From NCBI GenBank assembly GCA_041183125.1, contig JBEGMH010000061.1, positions 1 through 6,532 on the forward strand: a stretch of DNA of 6,532 nt, written 5' to 3'. The position numbers were made by a program, and so were the translations under genes. Numbering within the stretch: the stretch's first letter is position 1; each line of letters opens with the position of its first letter. Source of the stretch: JADJPL01 sp041183125. GTDB lineage: Bacteria; Bacteroidota; Bacteroidia; Chitinophagales; Saprospiraceae. Shown here one piece after another: positions 1-4,423 of the stretch. The notes beneath the pieces are model-generated. The model did not search any database and was not told the origin of the DNA. It worked only from the letters and a program-made list of their open reading frames with translations.

Positions 1-2
1 CC

Positions 3-335
3 CTTGTGGATACCCAACAGGGGCAACCACAAGGGATTGCCCCTACTTTGGATACCCTTGTGGATACCCTTTTGGATATCCCCATTGGGGCAACCACAAG
101 GGATTGCCCCAACAACAAAACGGTTGGGGATATGATGGATGCATTTAAATCCATCACAACGGTGGAATACATCCGTGGCGTAAAAAATTCGGGTTGGAAA
201 CCGTTTAACGGGAAATTATGGCAACGCAATTATTACGAACGTATCATTCGAAATGAAAAAGCATACGAAACCATTTCTGCATACATTTTGAACAATCCTG
301 CCAAATGGAAAGGGGATACATTTTTTAACAAATGA
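3..335 (+). CDS. REP-associated tyrosine transposase (RAYT, IS200-like Y1 family), 3' part
   Basis: This is the C-terminal part of a RAYT (TnpA-REP) protein. The frame is open to the left edge, so the true start and the HUH metal-binding motif lie outside the window; a GTG at position 6 is not a convincing start. Numbering from that GTG, the recognisable family tail is DMMDAFKSITTVEYIRGVK (42-60), then LWQRNYYERIIRN (71-83), then YILNNPAKW (93-101). Tyr77, codon 234-236, aligns from memory with the catalytic tyrosine of the E. coli protein. RAYTs nick single-stranded DNA at REP palindromes and are thought to spread them, usually as single domesticated genes. Residues 1-40 are low-complexity sequence made of REP units and 12-bp repeats, sitting in the variable loop before the conserved tail. 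Sampled G+C is about 37%, far below tnpC and araB. Family call firm; activity unknown. Confidence 0.82.
   Translation, partial: LVDTQQGQPQGIAPTLDTLVDTLLDIPIGATTRDCPNNKTVGDMMDAFKSITTVEYIRGVKNSGWKPFNGKLWQRNYYERIIRNEKAYETISAYILNNPAKWKGDTFFNK
20..43. repeat. REP palindrome, copy 1 (inside RAYT gene)
   Basis: A 24-bp palindrome with perfect 7-bp arms GGGGCAA (20-26) and TTGCCCC (37-43) around the core CCACAAGGGA. It is identical over all 24 bases to the copy at 87-110. It is read in frame as GQPQGIAP by the transposase gene. Bases 1-9 (CCCTTGTGG) are the exact complement of its core CCACAAGGG (27-35), so an alternative, larger hairpin is possible. Confidence 0.85.
46..81 (+). repeat. 12-bp tandem repeat, three units, in frame
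   Basis: Three consecutive 12-bp units: CTTTGGATACCC (46-57), TTGTGGATACCC (58-69) and TTTTGGATATCC (70-81). A fourth unit at 4-15 is identical to the second. Twelve bases are four codons, so copy-number change keeps the frame and gives the peptide repeat TLDT-LVDT-LLDI. The 15-mer CCCTTGTGGATACCC occurs at 1-15 and 55-69, each time upstream of a REP palindrome, suggesting duplication of a larger unit. Confidence 0.8.
87..110. repeat. REP palindrome, copy 2 (inside RAYT gene)
   Basis: An exact 24-bp copy of the palindrome at 20-43, with arms GGGGCAA (87-93) and TTGCCCC (104-110). It is read in a different phase from copy 1 and gives the peptide IGATTRDCP. Bases 55-63 (CCCTTGTGG) complement its core at 94-102, as bases 1-9 do for copy 1. 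Confidence 0.85.
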
Positions 336-406
336 CGGGCGTTGTGGCCCAATCCCCCTATCGCCCTCACACCTCCCCGATCTCCTCCTCAAAAAGCTCG
401 ACAAAC

Positions 407-427
407 GTATCCGTCCGGCCAAGTACA
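407..427 (+). repeat. 21-bp inverted repeat, left copy
   Basis: A 21-base sequence starting GTATCCGTCC and ending CCAAGTACA. It is the perfect reverse complement of 3882-3902, and the match stops abruptly on both sides. It lies 12 bp beyond the tnpC stop codon, so it could be the left terminus of an IS66-derived unit or the relic of a duplicated gene tail. On the minus strand its codons read VLGRTDT. No matching 8-bp target duplication is seen outside the pair (CGACAAAC on the left, CGCTATAT on the right). Confidence 0.75.
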
Positions 428-439
428 CCCCGCCCAAAT

Positions 440-1963
440 CTATTGCCCTGTTTTGAAGTTCCCGGGTAGGAGCTCCTCGATGCGGTTTGTGGGGTGGTTG
501 CCCACCTGTTGAAGCACATCTCGGAGCCATTCCCAGGGGTTTAGTTCCATCGTTTTGCAGCTTGCAAAGAAGGAGTACAGCATCGCGGCCCGTTGGGCGG
601 CATCGTGCGAGCCACTGAACAAATAGTTTTTGCGGCCCAGCGCCAGGGGGCGGATTGCGTTTTCTATCAGGTTGTTGTCTATCTCTACGCGGCCGTCGGA
701 CAGGTACACCTCCAACTGTGGTAGTTCGTTGTGTGCGTAGTGCAACGCCTTGCCGATGGCCTCCGTGCTCAGGTTGCGCTGGAACTCCTCCGTGACCCAG
801 TGGCGCAACGCCTCGAACAGGGGCCGGGCCTCGGCCGTGCGACGGGCAGCCCGGGCCTCGGCCGACAGGCCCTCCTCCCGGTAAGTCCTCTCCAGGGCAT
901 ACAACGCCTGTATTTGCCCCAGGGCATGGGCCGCCAGCTTCGGGTGGTTCGACTGCGCCTCAAAAAACTTCCGGCGGATGTGCGCCAAACACGAGCCGAG
1001 CCGTATGTGCGGGCATTTTTTGATGAGCGACGAATACGCTTTGTACCCGTCGCACTGCAACAGCCCATTAAACTCGCCCAACAGCTCCAAGGGGCCCTCC
1101 GTGCCCCGTCCTTTCCGGTAATCGAACAGCACCAGGCGGTTCACCGGGTTGCGGTACACCCACATGTAGCCCTGGTGCGTCGCCTTGGGCTTGGTATTGT
1201 CCAGTACTTTGAGCGGCGATTCGTCGGCCTGCAGGTAATCGGTTTGGAGCACCTGCTTTTTGAGGGCCTTGTACAGTGGGTCCAGCAGCGTGCAACAGGC
1301 CGAAAACCAGTCGTTCAGCGTCGATTTTTGGATGTTCCAGTCGTGTTCCCGCCTAAACTTCTCTATTTGGCGGTAAAAAGGCAGGTGGTCCACATATTTC
1401 GACACCAGCAGGTAGGCCAGCAGGCCCGACTCGGCAATGCCTTTGTGGATGGGCCGCTCCGGCAGGTCGGCCACCACCACCCCGGACTGGCCTTCCGGGG
1501 CATCCATCCGCGCGTATTTGCGGCGGATGTAGCGGCGCTTCAACAGGATCCCAGGGATATAGTCCACCGTCTCGGTGACCTCGTCGCCGATATACTTCAT
1601 CCCCGTGGTGTCCTCCTCCGGTTCGAGGACAACCTCCTCTACCGGGAGGTGCTCCGGCAGCGGCTGACGGCCTTTGTGTGTGGCGTTGGCCTTGCGCGTG
1701 TAGGTGATTTCCTTGGCCGGCAGCTCTGGCTCCTTGGCCGGGGAGGGCTCCGCGCCGTCGAACCCAAGGGACAACTGCTCCGGGGCCTTGTTTTCCTCAA
1801 CGGGCACGAAACGCTCGCGGCGCATGCCAAACAGCAGCCGCTTGAGCTGTTCCAGCTCGTGCTTGACGGCCAACAACTCCTTTGTCTGCTGTTGGTAGAG
1901 CGCTTGCAGCTCTTTGAATGCCGTTATGGAAACCGTTTCGTTCATGTCCCCAAGATACAACAT
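440..1963 (-). CDS. tnpC: IS66-family transposase TnpC
   Basis: A full-length DDE transposase of 507 residues that cuts and joins IS66-type ends. An N-terminal leucine-zipper region (about 15-50) ends in LKRLLFGMRRERF. Next is the region where most IS66 transposases have a zinc finger (about 100-150). Here the alignable sequence (LPVEEVVLEPEEDTT, then GDEVTETVDYIPG) contains no cysteine; I recall the same loss in a Bacteroidota subgroup. The catalytic core follows: Asp247 in LQADESPLKVLD, Asp305 in LLQCDGYKAY, conserved CLAHIRRKFFEA (325-336), and Glu434 in DNNLIENAIRPLALGRKNYL. The C-terminal IS66 domain is present and the frame is unbroken, so activity is plausible. An alternative start is Met7 (ATG at 1943-1945), with GGGG just upstream and an N-terminus more like relatives. 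The gene is GC-rich (about 65% in a sampled line). No tnpA or tnpB is adjacent, so this is a solo-tnpC element or a remnant. Confidence 0.93.
   Translation of the reverse strand: MLYLGDMNETVSITAFKELQALYQQQTKELLAVKHELEQLKRLLFGMRRERFVPVEENKAPEQLSLGFDGAEPSPAKEPELPAKEITYTRKANATHKGRQPLPEHLPVEEVVLEPEEDTTGMKYIGDEVTETVDYIPGILLKRRYIRRKYARMDAPEGQSGVVVADLPERPIHKGIAESGLLAYLLVSKYVDHLPFYRQIEKFRREHDWNIQKSTLNDWFSACCTLLDPLYKALKKQVLQTDYLQADESPLKVLDNTKPKATHQGYMWVYRNPVNRLVLFDYRKGRGTEGPLELLGEFNGLLQCDGYKAYSSLIKKCPHIRLGSCLAHIRRKFFEAQSNHPKLAAHALGQIQALYALERTYREEGLSAEARAARRTAEARPLFEALRHWVTEEFQRNLSTEAIGKALHYAHNELPQLEVYLSDGRVEIDNNLIENAIRPLALGRKNYLFSGSHDAAQRAAMLYSFFASCKTMELNPWEWLRDVLQQVGNHPTNRIEELLPGNFKTGQ
440..1963 (-). 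mobile_element. IS66-family insertion sequence (core only, ends unresolved)
   Basis: The intact tnpC shows that an IS66-family element is present, but its boundaries cannot be fixed by eye. I compared 336-440 with the reverse complement of 1964-2230 and found no convincing terminal inverted repeat. The only strong repeat near its 3' end, 407-427, has its partner at 3882-3902, beyond the toxin-antitoxin genes. Coordinates given are those of the transposase gene. Confidence 0.6.
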
Positions 1964-2015
1964 TCATGCGGGTTTCACCCAGTTTTTTGGTATCTTTTTC
2001 TGCGTTTTATAGCAC

Positions 2016-2066
2016 TGTCACTCATCACCAAAAGTGGTTCTTCATCACTTTTGGTGATGAGTGACA
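2016..2066. repeat. Perfect 21-bp-arm hairpin between tnpC and higB
   Basis: Arms 2016-2036 (TGTCACTCATC...AAAGTG) and 2046-2066 (CACTTTTGG...GAGTGACA) are perfectly complementary over 21 bp around a 9-base loop, GTTCTTCAT. It lies 52 bp upstream of the tnpC start and 160 bp upstream of higB. Read on the plus strand, the stem is followed within 3 bases by TTTTT, so it could end antisense or read-through transcription. On the minus strand no U-run follows, so there it would be a 5'-leader hairpin on tnpC mRNA. Other options are an operator or the remains of an element end. The structure is certain; the role is not. Confidence 0.8.
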
Positions 2067-2216
2067 CTCTTTTTCCTAACCACTCTTTTTTCAGTCTGAA
2101 TGTAACGTTTTTTTCTTTATAGTGGTTATGGGATATGGGGAGCGTATAAAACAACCAGTCGGCAAGCAAAGGAAAAAAATATTTTGACTTACACTTTCTG
2201 TTAATCAAAAAATAAT

Positions 2217-2224
2217 TACCTTTG
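2217..2224 (+). promoter_or_regulatory. Candidate Bacteroidota -7 box for higB
   Basis: TACCTTTG matches the Bacteroidota primary-sigma -7 consensus TAnnTTTG. It is followed by CA and then the GTG start of the toxin gene. The surrounding 2200-2220 is A/T-rich. No good -33 TTTG lies about 20 bases upstream; TTTTG at 2182-2186 is too far. If used, transcription would start at or just after the GTG, implying a leaderless or nearly leaderless message. Confidence 0.4.
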
Positions 2225-2226
2225 CA

Positions 2227-2559
2227 GTGAAAATTACTTTTGCAGATAAAAAACTGGAGAAGTGGTCAGCCGACTACAACAAATGCCGTCAGAAGATGGG
2301 AGACAAAAGGGCAAAGCTGTTTGTAACAAGGCTCAACGCCTTGCGGGATGCTACCACCCTGGAGGATATCCGTAACCTACCCGGCAGGTTTCATGAATTA
2401 ACAGGCGACAGAAAAGGGCAATGGGGCTGCGACTTAGATCACCCCTATAGATTGGTTTTCACTCCCCATGAAAGTCCAATCCCCACCAATGAACACGGGC
2501 AGTATGTCTGGTTAGAGATTACAGGCGTAGAAGTTATAGAAATTGTAGATTATCATTAG
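2227..2559 (+). CDS. higB: HigB-type toxin (RelE/ParE superfamily mRNA interferase)
   Basis: A 110-residue toxin of the RelE/HigB fold, normally a ribosome-dependent mRNA endonuclease neutralised by the antitoxin encoded downstream. The start is GTG at 2227, chosen because the resulting N-terminus KITFADKKLEKW matches how relatives begin; no ATG gives a better start. The diagnostic central block is LPGRFHELTGDRKGQW (51-66) followed by DLDHPYRLVFTP (69-80), with basic residues Arg54, His56, Arg62, Lys63 and Arg75. The C-terminus WLEITGVEVIEIVDYH is typical and near normal family length. Toxin first and antitoxin second is the usual higBA order. Two oddities stand out. The stop codon TAG overlaps the first bases of the 163-bp palindrome at 2558-2720. 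The antitoxin start is 177 bp away, where such pairs are normally almost adjacent. Function is inferred from family. Confidence 0.88.
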   Translation: MKITFADKKLEKWSADYNKCRQKMGDKRAKLFVTRLNALRDATTLEDIRNLPGRFHELTGDRKGQWGCDLDHPYRLVFTPHESPIPTNEHGQYVWLEITGVEVIEIVDYH

Positions 2560-2720
2560 ACTTGTTGCGAGGGGAATCATCGAGGGGGTCAAAAGGTCCT
2601 TTTTTCCCCATATTAGGCCTTTTTTCGGTTATATAACGCGGTTATACTCCCTCAAAAAGCCTTCGTGTGGATAAAAAATGACTCCTTTTTCCCACCTCAC
2701 TGACCCCCCGTAACAAGTCT
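2558..2720. repeat. 163-bp imperfect palindromic element between higB and higA
   Basis: The ends are perfect 9-bp inverted repeats, AGACTTGTT (2558-2566) and AACAAGTCT (2712-2720). The complementarity continues inward: the left arm has GCGAGGGG then CGAGGGGGTCA, and the right arm, read in reverse, has ACGGGGGGTCA. The difference equals loss of one unit between the CGAGGGG direct repeats in the left arm. A second complementary pair, AGGCCTTTTTT (2615-2625) and AAAAAGCCT (2656-2664), lies near the centre. The arms are imperfect, so this resembles a MITE or a large intergenic hairpin element. It holds no gene, and no TAnnTTTG promoter box was seen in it. The left arm recurs inverted at about 3900-3983. 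No target-site duplication is evident. Confidence 0.7.
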
Positions 2721-2736
2721 GTTTAAAAACAACATA

Positions 2737-3828
2737 ATGGCCAAGCAAAATCAATATTTCCCCTCAGTAGTTTTCCACCCCGGAGAAACCTTAGCCGAGA
2801 AACTGGAAGAAATGGGTATGGGTCCAAAAGAGTTTGCCCTCCGCACCGGCAAGCCGGAAAAAACCATTATTGCAGTCCTGAAAGGCGAAAGCTCCATTAC
2901 CCCCGATATGGCGGTGCAGTTTGAAAATGTGACCAAGATCCCGGCCAACTTCTGGATGAACCACCAACGGGGCTATGATGAATACATGGCAAGACAGAAA
3001 CGCAAAGCGGCCATTGATGCGGCAGTTTCATGGGCAAAGCAGTTTCCCTTAGCCGATATGATCAAAAAAGGCTGGTTGCCCCCGGTAAGCACCATTCAGG
3101 AAAAAACAATGGAGATGCTGGCTTTCTTTGGGTTCTCCAACCACACAGCTTGGGAAGACTATTATTTCAAGCAGCAATTGAAAGTGGCTTTCCGCATATC
3201 GCTGGCTCAAACCAAAGAGCCTTATGCCATTTCTGCCTGGCTTCGCAAAGGTGAATTACAGGCAGCCGAACTGGAGGCAAAGGACTATTCGGAGAAGAAG
3301 TTCAAGGAAGCCCTGCCCCGGATAAAGTCCATTATGGCAACCCACCCCGATGGTTTTTTTAACCAGCTGCAAAGTATTTGCCTCGAAGCAGGTGTGAAAG
3401 TGGTACATACCCCTTGCATCAACAAAGCCCCCATCAACGGTTCTACCCGTTGGCTAAACGATACCCCATTCATTCAGCTTACAGGCCGCTACAACCGCAA
3501 CGATAGTTTCTGGTTCACCTTCTTCCACGAAGCAGGGCATATTCTCTTACATGGTAAGAAGGAGATTTTCCTGGAGAACCTCGACTATTCCGATAAAGAC
3601 ATGCAGAAGGAAAAGGAGGCCGATGAATTTGCCATCAAATGGACCTTGACAGAAGCCGAAGAGGCAGAGATTTTGGCAACTGTCCCACTGAGTGAAGCAG
3701 ATATAAGAGCATTTGCCCGGCAGTTCAATACACATCCGGCGATCATCATTGGCAGGTTACAACACAAACGTCTTATTCCATTCACAGTGGGTAAACAGTT
3801 TATGGCACCTGTTGAATTTGACCAATAA
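2737..3828 (+). CDS. higA: HigA-type antitoxin with C-terminal ImmA/IrrE metalloprotease domain
   Basis: A 363-residue fusion. Residues about 13-80 form an XRE/HigA helix-turn-helix: FHPGETLAEKLEEMGMGPKE, then ALRTGKPEKTI, then ITPDMAVQFENVTKIPANFW. This would bind the toxin promoter and neutralise the toxin. After a helical linker, residues about 205-345 are an ImmA/IrrE zinc metalloprotease domain with the HExxH motif FFHEAGHILLHG (His264, Glu265, His268). EKEADEFAIKW (292-302) should supply the third zinc ligand. Such long antitoxins are a known class; the protease part may control antitoxin or repressor turnover, which is inference. The ATG at 2737 fits the family N-terminus, and no clear ribosome binding site precedes it. 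The length is full and the frame intact. Sampled G+C is about 47%, lower than tnpC and araB, consistent with horizontal acquisition. The unusually long gap from higB may uncouple expression of the pair. Confidence 0.9.
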   Translation: MAKQNQYFPSVVFHPGETLAEKLEEMGMGPKEFALRTGKPEKTIIAVLKGESSITPDMAVQFENVTKIPANFWMNHQRGYDEYMARQKRKAAIDAAVSWAKQFPLADMIKKGWLPPVSTIQEKTMEMLAFFGFSNHTAWEDYYFKQQLKVAFRISLAQTKEPYAISAWLRKGELQAAELEAKDYSEKKFKEALPRIKSIMATHPDGFFNQLQSICLEAGVKVVHTPCINKAPINGSTRWLNDTPFIQLTGRYNRNDSFWFTFFHEAGHILLHGKKEIFLENLDYSDKDMQKEKEADEFAIKWTLTEAEEAEILATVPLSEADIRAFARQFNTHPAIIIGRLQHKRLIPFTVGKQFMAPVEFDQ

Positions 3829-3881
3829 CGGATGAAAATTCATCATGGCCCCGTCGCTCCAACGCAATATCATTCCTTAGA

Positions 3882-3902
3882 TGTACTTGGCCGGACGGAT
3901 AC
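3882..3902 (-). repeat. 21-bp inverted repeat, right copy
   Basis: The exact reverse complement of 407-427, running from TGTACTTGG to GACGGATAC. It lies 54 bp after the antitoxin stop, and its last bases coincide with the start of the repeat arm at about 3900-3983. With the left copy it brackets tnpC, higB and higA in a 3,496-bp segment. A rough estimate puts a chance 21-bp match in a window this size at about 1 in 100,000. Confidence 0.75.
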
Positions 3903-3983
3903 CGCTATATGACTGAAAAAAGGCACAGTGTGGGAAAAAAAGGGCCTTTTGACCCCTCGAGGATTCCCCTCGCAACCAGTCTA
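3900..3983 (-). repeat. Third copy of the palindrome arm, inverted, downstream of higA
   Basis: The reverse complement of this stretch aligns with about 2557-2641. It shares TAGACT, GTTGCGAGGGGAATC, TCGAGGGG, TCAAAAGG and CTTTTTTC in the same order, with only a few differences over the outer 50 bases and small indels and more divergence further in. Its orientation is that of the right arm of the element at 2558-2720, but it keeps both CGAGGGG units like the left arm. No opposite arm is visible next to it, so it is a half copy. With the arm at 2557 it encloses higA. It contains the palindromes AAAAGGGCCTTTT (3938-3950) and CCTCGAGG (3955-3962). Confidence 0.7.
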
Positions 3984-4045
3984 TTGTATAGGGCAATGGA
4001 TAAATCTATTAAACTTACCACCAGGAACAGCCTAAAACAAGCACC

Positions 4046-4405
4046 ATGAAAGAAACCGAACAACACAACCAACGGATCGCCAGCATGACCTTCGCTTCCG
4101 TTTATCCCCACTACGTGACAAAAGTGGAACGCAAAGGACGAAGCAAAGAAGAGCTGCACCAAGTGATTGAATGGCTGACCGGCTTCAGCCCCACACAACT
4201 CCAAGAACGCATACACGAAAACGCCACCTTCGAAACCTTCTTCGAAAAAGCGGCCCTACACCCCAACGCAGCCCGGATAACGGGCGTAATTTGTGGCTAT
4301 AAAATTGAGGAAATCGAAAACCCATTGACCAAAAAAGTCAGATATTTGGATAAATTGGTGGACGAATTGGCAAAGGGTAAGAAAATGGAAAAAATTTTGA
4401 GATAA
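4046..4405 (+). CDS. DUF2200 family protein
   Basis: A 119-residue protein recognised as DUF2200 from three blocks: FASVYPHYVTKVERKGRSKE (16-35), IEWLTGFSPTQLQERI (41-56), and the C-terminal ITGVICGYKIEEIENPL (78-94) followed by RYLDKLVDELAKGKKMEKIL. I know of no established biochemical role for the family. The protein is small, highly charged and soluble, with no signal peptide or membrane segment. Length is normal. The ATG at 4046 is the only start that keeps the conserved FASVYP block with a short leader. The stop lies 18 bp before araB, so the two could be co-transcribed, but this gene is clearly less GC-rich than araB and no functional link to arabinose use is known. It may be a neighbour brought in with the mobile region. 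Confidence 0.85.
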   Translation: MKETEQHNQRIASMTFASVYPHYVTKVERKGRSKEELHQVIEWLTGFSPTQLQERIHENATFETFFEKAALHPNAARITGVICGYKIEEIENPLTKKVRYLDKLVDELAKGKKMEKILR

Positions 4406-4423
4406 CGTCAGCACCCTCAGCAC

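Noticed and set aside
20..110. A CRISPR array
   Set aside because: Two 24-bp copies with a 43-bp interval are palindromic REP units inside a coding frame. Spacer regularity and cas genes are lacking.
731..2122. A 463-codon plus-strand open frame antisense to tnpC
   Set aside because: Its translation is rich in Gln, Val, Leu and Arg, with no recognisable domain. It overlaps the unmistakable TnpC on the other strand, and long antisense frames are expected in GC-rich genes.
2185..2199. GTAAGTC (minus strand) as the right end of the IS66 element, with ACTTTCTG as target duplication
   Set aside because: No matching GTAA end or ACTTTCTG copy is present to the left of tnpC.
1975..2208. A 77-codon minus-strand frame upstream of tnpC that might be a tnpA/tnpB partner
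   Set aside because: It shows no resemblance to IS66 TnpA or TnpB. Its C-terminal third is simply a translation of the perfect hairpin, and the rest is A/T-rich intergenic sequence.
2557..2720. The palindrome as a simple intrinsic terminator for higB
   Set aside because: The T-runs are present, but the bases directly before them (AAAAGGTCC) form only a stem with a one-base loop, which is sterically impossible. The complementarity is long-range, unlike a standard terminator.
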